A stretch of 14,161 bases of DNA from RYN-433 sp036558265 (GTDB taxonomy: Bacteria; Planctomycetota; Phycisphaerae; Tepidisphaerales; Tepidisphaeraceae): positions 1-14,161 of the forward strand of contig DATBFY010000300.1 of assembly GCA_036558265.1 (NCBI GenBank). Direction: 5' to 3'. Under the pieces are notes generated by a model. That model saw nothing but the letters and a program-made list of their open reading frames with translations, ran no database searches and was not told the origin of the DNA. Within the stretch, counting starts at the first letter, position 1; each line of letters begins with the position of its first letter. Both the position numbers and the translations under genes were made by a program. This document shows, in pieces, positions 6,635 through 13,179 of this stretch.

Positions 6635-7442
6635 TATCTTTACGTTTTTCGTCCTCCCGTTTTTCGTTTTCTTCCCCGCACCCGCACGCCGCCTCCACCC
6701 CCGGCGTGACCCCCATCGCCTCCAGGTCGCAAGCGAACATCTCGTATGCCAGCTTCTCGGGCATGCGGTGCGGCACGTCGTGGTAGTGCAGCGTGACGTT
6801 CAGGCACGCCACCCGGTCCGAAATGCTCGAAACGGCACGCAAGTCGTGGCTGCAGAAGACCAGCGTCAGCCCCAGTTCTTCCTTTAGCTTCATCACCTGC
6901 TCGATGAACCGCTGCTGTCCGCTGCGGTCGATCCCGGTGGTCGGCTCATCGAGCAGCAGGATCCGAGGCCGCGCCGCCAGCGCCCGCGCGATGACCGCCC
7001 GCTGCGCCTGCCCGCCCGAGAGCCGTCCCACCGGCTGCTCCGCCAGTCCGGCGAGCCCGATCTTTTCGATCAAGCCTTCGACAAACTCCAGATCGTGCTT
7101 CGCATACCCCCGGAGCATCCCGGCCTTGCCCACCAGCCCCAGCCGCACGGCCTGGCACACCGACATCGGAAAATTAGGCGGAAAGTGCGCCTTCTGCGGC
7201 AGATAGCCGATTACGTCCCCCCGCGCCACCGCCTGCCGCGGACTCATCCCCGCAACCGTCACGGTGCCCTGCGTCGGCCGATACCGCCCGAGCATCAACT
7301 GCATCAGCGTGGTCTTCCCCCCGCCATTGGGCCCGATCAACCCCAGCGTGCTGCCCGCCTCTACCTGCAAATGGATGTGCTTGAGCACGGGTTGCTGCCC
7401 GTACGAAAAATCCACGTGCGAGATGTCGATGATGGCGGACAT
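6621..7442 (-). CDS. Metal-type (ZnuC/MntA-like) ABC transporter ATP-binding protein
   Basis: ATPase subunit that would power an ABC-3 permease; 273 residues at the inner membrane. Walker A GPNGGGKTT is at 37-45, the Q-loop Gln at 83, signature LSGGQ at 141-145, Walker B ILLLDEP at 161-167 and the switch His at 199 in SHD. All are intact. Features outside the core are a His-rich stretch LHYHDVPH (218-225) and a C-terminal tail with CGCG (253-256) followed by two imperfect pentads, EKRED and EKRKD. The tail is lysine- and glutamate-rich and unlike the rest of the gene. It may bind metal through the His and Cys, or it may be an addition by repeat expansion. The permease and binding-protein genes are elsewhere in the window rather than adjacent. 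The last 14 bp overlap the end of the convergent anti-sigma gene. Confidence 0.92.
   Translation of the reverse strand: MSAIIDISHVDFSYGQQPVLKHIHLQVEAGSTLGLIGPNGGGKTTLMQLMLGRYRPTQGTVTVAGMSPRQAVARGDVIGYLPQKAHFPPNFPMSVCQAVRLGLVGKAGMLRGYAKHDLEFVEGLIEKIGLAGLAEQPVGRLSGGQAQRAVIARALAARPRILLLDEPTTGIDRSGQQRFIEQVMKLKEELGLTLVFCSHDLRAVSSISDRVACLNVTLHYHDVPHRMPEKLAYEMFACDLEAMGVTPGVEAACGCGEENEKREDEKRKDIMAS
6643..6667. repeat. 15-bp-period direct repeat in the ATPase tail
   Basis: CGTTTTTCGT occurs at 6643-6652 and again at 6658-6667, giving an exact 15-bp period that is in frame with the ATPase gene and encodes the EKRED/EKRKD pentads. The T-runs lie just after the anti-sigma stop on the plus strand and could help end that transcript, but no stable hairpin precedes them. 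Confidence 0.6.
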
Positions 7443-7455
7443 GTCTCGCCCAATC

Positions 7456-7520
7456 GTAGCACGGGCGATCGCCGCATTCGACCTGCCTCGCGGGCCTCAG
7501 GCCGGAGGCCTCCCGGTTTT
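7456..7520. repeat. Degenerate REP head and GGAGGCCTCC hairpin
   Basis: GTAGCACGGGCG (7456-7467) matches the first half of the REP copies at 2-24 and 8583-8605, but the second half has diverged to ATCGCC. About 25 bp later lies a GC-rich hairpin (GGGCCTC paired with GAGGCC) containing the perfect palindrome GGAGGCCTCC (7504-7513), followed by GGTTTT. This occupies most of the 177-bp gap between the divergent ATPase and SPFH genes. It could be another repeat family or a terminator-like structure. No convincing promoter was seen in the gap. Confidence 0.45.
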
Positions 7521-7570
7521 GCCTTGCGACCCCCTCTGCCCGGTCATAAGCTCAACCCGCGCCAACGTCT

Positions 7571-7600
7571 GGACCGACGGACGGACGGGCGGACGGACAG
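7571..7600 (+). repeat. Imperfect GGAC tetranucleotide run
   Basis: Six or so imperfect GGAC/GGGC units in tandem in the 5' leader of the SPFH gene, ending about 10 nt before its ribosome binding site. A length change here could alter leader structure or spacing. No function is evident. Confidence 0.6.
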
Positions 7601-7619
7601 ACCCACGCGGGAGGCGACC

Positions 7620-8570
7620 ATGTTTGGCATCCGCTATCTCAAGGCCGGCCCCACCACCTACGTCATCCAGTACAAGCGCGGCCAACCCGCCCGGGAGGGC
7701 GCTGGGCTCTCATTCTACTACTTCGCGCCGCGCTCGGTCATCGTCCAGGTGCCGCTCTCCAGCGTGGACGTGCCCTTCGTCTTCAACGAGGTCACCGCCG
7801 ACTTCCAGGACGTCACCATCCAGGGCCAGCTCACCTACCGCGTCGTCGATCCTCGGCGCCTGTCGCAGTTGATGGACTTCTCGGTACAGCCCAGCGGCCG
7901 CTACGTCTCCGACGACCCCAAGAAGCTCGACGAGCGCCTGGTCAACGTCGCCCAGGTGCTCGCCAGCGCCGTCGCCCACCGCCTGCGCCTGCGCGAGCTG
8001 CTGGTCGCCCATGAGCAGGCCGTCACCGAGGTGCTGGCCGGCCTCAAGGCCTCGCCTTCGGTCGCGATGCTGGGCGTCGAGCTGCTCGCGCTGTCGATCC
8101 TCTCGATCAAGCCGACGCCCGAGACCGGCAAGGCGCTGGAAGCTGAGGCCCGCGAGGCGCTGCTCCGCCAGTCCGACGAGGCCGTCTACGCCCGCCGAAA
8201 CGCCGCCGTCGCCCAGGAACGCCTGATCAAGGAGAGCGAGCTCAACACCGAGATCGCCGTCGAGGAGAAGAAACGCCAGATCAACCAAGCCAAGATGGCC
8301 GCCAGCATTGCGCTGGAGCAGCAGCGCGCCGAACTGGTCGAACAGCGCTCCGGGAACGACCGCAAGGACGCCGATGCCAAGGCGTACGGCCTCAACGCCA
8401 TGCTCGAACCCCTCAAGGGCGTCGATTGGCGCACGCTGATGGCACTCTCCGCCGGCAAGGCCGATCCCAAGCTCTCGATCGCCATGGCCTTCCGCGACCT
8501 GGCCGATCACGCGGAGAAAGTCGGCCAGCTCAATATCACCCCCGACCTGCTCACCGCACTGGTCAAGTAG
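7620..8570 (+). CDS. SPFH/band-7 domain protein without a membrane anchor
   Basis: Member of the stomatin/prohibitin/flotillin (SPFH) superfamily, 316 residues. The start is set by GGGAGG 5 nt upstream of the ATG; the frame is open further upstream but lacks any conserved sequence there. The band-7 fold spans about 10-165: VPLSSVDVPF, then VTIQGQLTYRVVDP (65-78), then the helix with LRLRELL. Residues about 168-250 are Ala/Glu/Lys-rich and predicted to form a coiled coil suited to ring or filament assembly. Unlike stomatins it has no N-terminal hydrophobic hairpin, so it is probably cytosolic or held peripherally. It lies 94 bp upstream of the NAD-kinase-like gene in the same direction, suggesting a functional pair. 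The biochemical role is unknown. Confidence 0.85.
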   Translation: MFGIRYLKAGPTTYVIQYKRGQPAREGAGLSFYYFAPRSVIVQVPLSSVDVPFVFNEVTADFQDVTIQGQLTYRVVDPRRLSQLMDFSVQPSGRYVSDDPKKLDERLVNVAQVLASAVAHRLRLRELLVAHEQAVTEVLAGLKASPSVAMLGVELLALSILSIKPTPETGKALEAEAREALLRQSDEAVYARRNAAVAQERLIKESELNTEIAVEEKKRQINQAKMAASIALEQQRAELVEQRSGNDRKDADAKAYGLNAMLEPLKGVDWRTLMALSAGKADPKLSIAMAFRDLADHAEKVGQLNITPDLLTALVK

Positions 8571-8582
8571 GTTTGGCTCCAT

Positions 8583-8605
8583 GTGGCACGGGCGGCTCGC
8601 CCGTG
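8583..8605 (+). repeat. Single REP-like hairpin, GTGG-headed
   Basis: GTGG (8583-8586) followed by 8-bp arms CACGGGCG and CGCCCGTG around loop GCT. It is the same hairpin as at 2-24, with a different loop. A second small hairpin follows: GACGC and GCGTC around the tetraloop GCAA (8611-8624), a GNRA-type loop. Both lie in the 94-bp gap between the SPFH and NAD-kinase-like genes. A reading-frame extension of the latter through this repeat is artefactual. Confidence 0.75.
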
Positions 8606-8664
8606 TCTGTGACGCGCAAGCGTCTGACGCACATTCTGCTGCCTCTCGTCCGCGCACGACCACC

Positions 8665-9729
8665 ATGGGCCTTCGCATCGACCAGAAGATCGTCCTCGTC
8701 ACCCGGCCGACGCAGCTCGAGTCGCTCAAGCGCAAGTTCAGCACGCGCGGACAGGTCCGCTTCCAGGTCGTCAGCGCCACCAAGCGCGAATTGGCGTCGC
8801 GCCACCGTGCCGTCGGCGGCGCCGAGCTGGAAAAGCTGGCCGACCAGGCGTTCGAGGAAATCGAACTTGCCGGCCAGACCTACGACGACGCCGTCGAACA
8901 GCTCCGCCGCGATTTCGACTTTTCCGATTTCGACCTCCCGGTCCAGACGGTGGACCGCGACTTCCTCCCCAACTTCGTCTTCGGTCCGCACGATGTCGTC
9001 GTGACCGTCGGACAGGACGGGCTGGTCGCCAACACCGCCAAGTACGCCGCCGGACTGCCCATCGTCGCGGTCAATCCCGACCCCGCGCGGATCGACGGCG
9101 TGCTCCTGCCTTTCCGCGCGGACCAGGCCCGCGCCGCCGTCCGCGCCGTGCTCCAGGGCCGCGCACGCGTCCGGCAGGTCACCCTCGCACAGGCCACCCT
9201 GGCAGATGGACAGCGGCTGCTCGCCTTCAACGAACTGTTCATCGGCAACCGCACCCACGTCTCGGCCCGCTACCGCCTGAGCGTCGCCGGACGCACCGAG
9301 CCCCAAAGCTCCAGCGGCGTGCTGGTCTCCACCGGCGCGGGATCGACCGGCTGGCTGTCCAGCGTCTTCAACATGGCCGCGGGACTCGCCCGCGCCGTTC
9401 TGCCCAATCGTGGTGCAGGCGTCCCGCCTGCATCGAAGACCCGCTCCACCTCGCCCGGCGTTACCGCAGGCACACCTCCGCTCCGCCTCGACTGGGAGGA
9501 CCCGCGCCTCGTCTACGTCGTCCGCGAGCCCTTCGCCAGCAAGACCTCCCGCGCCGATCTGGTCGCCGGCCTCCTCGACCCCGATCACGAGATCACCATC
9601 GAGTCCGACATGGCCGCCAACGGCGTGATCTTCAGCGACGGCGTCGAGTCCGACTACCTGGAGTTCAACACCGGCGCCACCGCCCGCATCCGCACCGCCG
9701 ACGCCAAGGCCAAACTTGTCATCCCCTGA
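8665..9729 (+). CDS. Divergent NAD-kinase-fold protein with a REP-derived insertion
   Basis: A protein of 354 residues resembling NAD/diacylglycerol-type kinases. The glycine-rich GGDGT motif is degenerate, VGQDG at 115-119, with the Asp kept. NPDP is at 137-140, FNELFIGNRTH at 188-198 corresponds to the conserved NE segment, and STGAGSTGW at 222-230 corresponds to the TPTGSTAY-like loop. The activity may be NAD phosphorylation or phosphorylation of another substrate. The start is set at 8665 because the 28 codons before it translate the REP hairpin. No ribosome binding site is visible. Residues about 249-272 (RGAGVPPAS and following) are encoded by a REP hairpin plus flank at 9410-9481, an in-frame insertion between the two halves of the C-terminal beta domain. 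It probably works with the SPFH protein encoded upstream. Confidence 0.8.
   Translation: MGLRIDQKIVLVTRPTQLESLKRKFSTRGQVRFQVVSATKRELASRHRAVGGAELEKLADQAFEEIELAGQTYDDAVEQLRRDFDFSDFDLPVQTVDRDFLPNFVFGPHDVVVTVGQDGLVANTAKYAAGLPIVAVNPDPARIDGVLLPFRADQARAAVRAVLQGRARVRQVTLAQATLADGQRLLAFNELFIGNRTHVSARYRLSVAGRTEPQSSSGVLVSTGAGSTGWLSSVFNMAAGLARAVLPNRGAGVPPASKTRSTSPGVTAGTPPLRLDWEDPRLVYVVREPFASKTSRADLVAGLLDPDHEITIESDMAANGVIFSDGVESDYLEFNTGATARIRTADAKAKLVIP
9410..9431 (+). repeat. REP hairpin inside a coding sequence
   Basis: GTGG (9410-9413), then arms GCAGGCG and CGCCTGC around loop TCC. This is nearly identical to both copies in the element at 1256-1354. Its translation here is GAGVPPA, and in the membrane-protein gene the same repeat gives AGVPP, so the same frame is used at both places. 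The inserted segment probably continues to about 9481. Confidence 0.85.
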
Positions 9730-9730
9730 C

Positions 9731-9762
9731 CCGGCGAGGCCGGCGAGGCCGCTTCAGCGGCC
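9731..9762. terminator. Hairpin between convergent genes, possible bidirectional terminator
   Basis: Two tandem copies of CCGGCGAGG (9731-9748) run into a hairpin with 7-bp arms GGCCGCT and AGCGGCC (9747-9762). It sits in the 45-bp gap between the convergent NAD-kinase-like and SulP genes, where a shared terminator is expected. There is no T-run on either side, so a repeat origin is equally possible. Confidence 0.4.
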
Positions 9763-9774
9763 GGTCTTCGACGT

Positions 9775-11547
9775 TCACCCATGCGCATGCTCGTCGATCG
9801 CGTCGTCGGCATCGACCCGCTGCCCCGCCGCCTCCCGCCCCTCCTCAAACGCCCGCAGCGCCTTCCGCATCGTCGGGAAGAACATCACCGCGTCGTGGGC
9901 CTCGTGCATCCCGATCCCCCGCAGCCAGTCCGAGTACTCGGTCTTTCGCCCCGCCACCACCAGGGTCACCCCGCGCGCCCTCAGCGTCCGCCGCAGATCC
10001 CCGATGACGTACAGCCCCGTCACGTCAACGTACGTGATCGGGATCGCGTCGAGGATCACCCACCGCAACCCAGGACCGGCCGCGTCGGCGCACGCCAACA
10101 CCCGCTGCTTGAAATAGGCCGAGTTGAAGAACGTGACGGGACCGCCGAACCGGTACATCACCAGGCCCGGGAACGTTTGCGCCTCGGGATGACGCTCGAT
10201 CGAGTGAAGTCCCGGCAGGCCGTCCACCTTGCCCAGGACCTCGTCCTTGGGCCGCGCCGCCAGCCGGATGAATCGCGCCAGCGCCAGCGCGACCGCCACC
10301 AGGATGGCGTCGATCGCCCCCACCGCGATCACGCCCAGCGTCGTCGCGACCGACAACGCCAACTCCCGCCGATCGATCCGCCAGATCTCGCGCAGCGTCC
10401 GGACGTCGAACAGCGAAAAGGCTGCGAACACCAGCACCGCGCCCAGTGCCGGGATCGGCACGTACGTGAGCGGCGACGTGAAGAACAGCAGGACCAGCGC
10501 AATGGTCGCGGCGGCGATCAGCCCGGTCACCTGCGTGCGCCCCCCGCTCGCGTCCGCCATCGCCGTGCGCGAATCCGCCCCCGTCACCGCGAAGCCCTGG
10601 GACAACGCCGACGCGATGTTGGATGCCCCCAGCGCGGCCAGTTCCTGGTCCACGTCGATCTCGTAGCGGTTCTTCGACGCGAAGCTCCGCGCCGTCAGCG
10701 TGCCGCTGGAGAACAGCACCAGCGCCAAGCCCGCCGCGCTCGCCGTCAACGCTGGAAGATCCTTCGCCGCAAAGGCCGGCCACTTCAGCGCCGGAAGCCC
10801 GGCCCGGACCGGCCCGACGATCGCCACGCCATGACCGTCGAGCTTGAAGAGCACCGCGACCGCGCCGGCCACGACCATCACGATCAGCGGCGCGGGCGCG
10901 CGCGGCACCAGGCGCCGCGACAGCAACAGCAGCGCGAACGACCCCAACCCCACCGCCAGCGTCAACCAGTGGGTCTGCGGCATCTTTGCGACCACTTCCA
11001 CCAGCCGCCGCACGATCCCGCCCGATTCGACCGTAAATCCGCAAATCTTTCCCACCTGCCCGAGGAAAATGCTGATCGCCACGCCGTTGAGATATCCGAC
11101 CAGGATCGGCCTGGAGAGGAAATCCGCCAGCGCGCCCAGGCGAAAAAGGCTCGCGACGATGCAGAACACCCCGGCCACAAACGCCAGCGTGACCGAAAGC
11201 GAGGCGTAGGCCGCCGGGTCGCCCCCCGCCAGGGGTGCGACCGAGGCGGCGATCATTGCGCAGGCCGCGGCGTCCGGGTTGACCATGAGCTGGCGGGACG
11301 TGCCGAAGATCGCGTACGCCACCAGCGGCAGGATGCTCGAATACAGGCCCACCGCAGGGCTGAACCCGGCCAGCTCTGCATAAGCGATGGCCACGGGCAA
11401 CGCCACCGCGGCGACGCAGACTCCGGCCACGGCATCGTGCCGGAAATCGTCGGCGAAACGATAGGCCAGCAGCGGTCGCAAGCCCGGCGCGATTCGGTAC
11501 AGCCACCCGGGTCGTGCGGACGGTTCGCCGTGGGGAATGGCTGGCAT
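9775..11547 (-). CDS. SulP-family anion transporter with C-terminal STAS domain
   Basis: Inner-membrane carrier of the SLC26/SulP family, 590 residues, a normal full length. Sulfate or bicarbonate are the usual substrates in bacteria, and the sequence does not decide between them. Family signatures are FGTSRQLMVNPDAA (81-94) near the start of the membrane domain and the GFAVTGADSRTAMADASGGRTQ region in its second half. About a dozen hydrophobic segments cover residues 40-430. The STAS domain spans about 459-563 with the loop YVDVTG (506-511), where Thr sits at the position often phosphorylated or contacted in anti-sigma-antagonist folds. The start is the first ATG after an in-frame stop. A purine-rich GGGGGAG lies 15 nt upstream, somewhat far for a ribosome binding site. 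No carbonic anhydrase or sulfur gene is adjacent. Confidence 0.93.
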   Translation of the reverse strand: MPAIPHGEPSARPGWLYRIAPGLRPLLAYRFADDFRHDAVAGVCVAAVALPVAIAYAELAGFSPAVGLYSSILPLVAYAIFGTSRQLMVNPDAAACAMIAASVAPLAGGDPAAYASLSVTLAFVAGVFCIVASLFRLGALADFLSRPILVGYLNGVAISIFLGQVGKICGFTVESGGIVRRLVEVVAKMPQTHWLTLAVGLGSFALLLLSRRLVPRAPAPLIVMVVAGAVAVLFKLDGHGVAIVGPVRAGLPALKWPAFAAKDLPALTASAAGLALVLFSSGTLTARSFASKNRYEIDVDQELAALGASNIASALSQGFAVTGADSRTAMADASGGRTQVTGLIAAATIALVLLFFTSPLTYVPIPALGAVLVFAAFSLFDVRTLREIWRIDRRELALSVATTLGVIAVGAIDAILVAVALALARFIRLAARPKDEVLGKVDGLPGLHSIERHPEAQTFPGLVMYRFGGPVTFFNSAYFKQRVLACADAAGPGLRWVILDAIPITYVDVTGLYVIGDLRRTLRARGVTLVVAGRKTEYSDWLRGIGMHEAHDAVMFFPTMRKALRAFEEGREAAGQRVDADDAIDEHAHG

Positions 11548-11588
11548 CGAGGTTCGTCAATTCTCCCCCTGCGCCCGGCGCCATGCCT

Positions 11589-11606
11589 ATTGGACTTTGG
11601 TCCAAT
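11589..11606. promoter_or_regulatory. Inverted repeat between divergent genes, possible operator
   Basis: ATTGGAC (11589-11595) and its exact inverse GTCCAAT (11600-11606) flank TTTG. It lies about 40 bp upstream of the SulP start and 57 bp upstream of the DUF4832-like gene, where it could control either. It differs from the GTAG/GTGG REP family. A regulator site is inferred from position and symmetry only. Confidence 0.5.
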
Positions 11607-11662
11607 CATCACCCTTTTCCGACGCTGCGACGCCCCCGGTCGGGCGCGGTACTACCCCTGAC

Positions 11663-13171
11663 ATGACGATCCTCCGCGTCCTCACGCTCCTGATGCTGTC
11701 CTTGTCTCCCATCACCAGCGCCGCCGACGACGTGGTCACCGTGATCCCTCGCGAGGACGAAGCCGCCATCCTCCACAACCCCGACATGGGCTGGGTCCTC
11801 TATGAGAATTATCCCCTCGACGCCAACAAGAATGGCAGCTCCACCCTCCTCACGCTTCCCGACGAAACCTTCGCCGCCGTGGACACCGTCGCGATCATGT
11901 TCTCCTGGCAGGACATCGAGAAACGCCCGGACGAATATGACTTCAAGCGTGCCGACTACGCCTACGACTACTGGCGAAAGCGCAACAAGCAGATCCAGCT
12001 CCGCCTGAGCACCGAAAGCCTCCTCTGGTGGACCCGCCAGGCCCCGCCTGCCGGCAAAGGCATCCCTGATTACGTCCTGGCCAACATCCCGCCCGACAAA
12101 AGACAGATCCGCACTTGCGACAACATCCCCTATACCGTCGTGGACGCGCGCGACCCGTACTACCTCGATCGCCTCGACAAATTCCTTGCCGCCGTCGCCG
12201 CCCACTTCTCCCAAGCCAACCACCGCCCCGTCACCCTGGTTGACCTTCGCGGCTTTGGCCTCTGGGGCGAATGGCACTCCGGCTACCAATACGCCACGCT
12301 CGACGACCGCCGCGCCGCGCTCATCGGCGTCATCGACCGTTACGCCGCCGCCTTCAAGGACAACTACCTCGCCCTCAGCTACTCCTACGATCCGGACGGC
12401 CCCAGGGACCTCTACCCCGGCCCCACGAATCGATTCGACGAGGCGTTCACGAAGACTTACGACGATTTCCTCCGCTTTTCCGCCTTCGACCACGCGCTGA
12501 CGCTCCCCAACGTCACCTTCCGCCGCGACGGCGCCGGCGGCGCGGTCCATTCCAACGAGCGAAAACTCGACGAACAAGCCTTTCGCACGCTCGCCAAGGG
12601 CCCGATGTTCTGCGAATTCGTGGACGGCTACGCCGCCTCAAAGAAGGGCAAGAAGGGCTGGGTCGAGTGGAAGATCGACGATGCGCTCTCCCTTCACCCC
12701 AACTACGTCAACCTGCTGGGCTGGCAGGGCGCCGATGCGCGCGACTTCATGAAGGAGCGCCCGGACCTGATCGACCGCGGCCTGCGCACGATGGGCTACC
12801 GCCTGGTCCCCACGAAGATACAGTACCCCGCCCGGATCCGCGCAAACGTCCCGTTCACCTTCAAGTCCGAGTGGACCAACCGCGCCGTCGGCCGCGCCGT
12901 TCGCAACTATACCCTCCGCCTCATGCTGACCACCCCCGACGGCAAACCAATCGCCACCGCCGACGCCGGCCCCACCGGTTGCGACAAGTGGATCAAGAGA
13001 CAGAGCTACCCCCTATCCCATTCTGTCACCTTCCGCGACGTCCCGCCCGGCGCGTACGACCTTTGCCTCAGCCTTATCGATCCCAGGACCAACCAGCCGA
13101 TCGCCCTCCCCCTCGCCGGTGCCGTCGCAAGCAGCACCTACAAACTCGGCGCGATCGCGGTGGCCCCGTAG
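11663..13171 (+). CDS. Secreted DUF4832-like protein with glycosidase-type TIM barrel
   Basis: Exported protein of 502 residues; the ATG at 11663 is chosen because it begins a clear signal peptide (1-20, ending SPITSA). The mature start has ILHNPDMGWVLYENYP (36-51), the NP-x-x-G-W opening typical of DUF4832-type proteins. A barrel-like domain follows (about 70-390) with FSWQDIEKRPDEYDF (80-94), a pattern shared with beta-galactosidase-like barrels, and LRGFGLWGEWHSG (195-207), where Glu203 sits like a glycosidase acid/base. The C-terminal part (about 395-500) is a beta-sandwich with TNRAVGRAVRNYTLRL, typical of the DUF4832 region. A role in binding or cleaving polysaccharide outside the cell is inferred. 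The gene stands alone, ending 8 bp from the convergent binding-protein gene. Confidence 0.75.
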   Translation: MTILRVLTLLMLSLSPITSAADDVVTVIPREDEAAILHNPDMGWVLYENYPLDANKNGSSTLLTLPDETFAAVDTVAIMFSWQDIEKRPDEYDFKRADYAYDYWRKRNKQIQLRLSTESLLWWTRQAPPAGKGIPDYVLANIPPDKRQIRTCDNIPYTVVDARDPYYLDRLDKFLAAVAAHFSQANHRPVTLVDLRGFGLWGEWHSGYQYATLDDRRAALIGVIDRYAAAFKDNYLALSYSYDPDGPRDLYPGPTNRFDEAFTKTYDDFLRFSAFDHALTLPNVTFRRDGAGGAVHSNERKLDEQAFRTLAKGPMFCEFVDGYAASKKGKKGWVEWKIDDALSLHPNYVNLLGWQGADARDFMKERPDLIDRGLRTMGYRLVPTKIQYPARIRANVPFTFKSEWTNRAVGRAVRNYTLRLMLTTPDGKPIATADAGPTGCDKWIKRQSYPLSHSVTFRDVPPGAYDLCLSLIDPRTNQPIALPLAGAVASSTYKLGAIAVAP

Positions 13172-13179
13172 CTCCGGGC

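Noticed and set aside
5797..6786. 329-codon plus-strand frame overlapping the sigma and anti-sigma genes
   Set aside because: It is a second frame of the GC-rich anti-sigma gene with Arg/Pro-rich sequence and no conserved features.
6623..6786. AGGAGG followed by an ATG overlapping the anti-sigma stop, a possible 51-codon third gene of the sigma operon
   Set aside because: The spacing between AGGAGG and ATG is only 2 nt, and the frame is antisense to the coding end of the ABC ATPase with no recognisable sequence.
7519..7550. TTGCCT/TTGCGA and CATAAG as a sigma-70 promoter for the SPFH gene
   Set aside because: The spacings (20 or 15 nt) and the weak -10 match are not convincing.
7095..7619. 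Upstream extension of the SPFH frame
   Set aside because: It is antisense to the ABC ATPase and rich in Arg/Pro/His. A strong GGGAGG ribosome binding site marks the start at 7620.
8581..8664. 28-codon N-terminal extension of the NAD-kinase-like protein
   Set aside because: These codons translate the REP hairpin and its flank, have no ribosome binding site, and the conserved protein begins at 8665.
9781..11661. 626-codon plus-strand frame opposite the SulP gene
   Set aside because: The translation is almost entirely Arg/Gln/His/Pro-rich without domains, and the minus strand encodes a complete SulP transporter.
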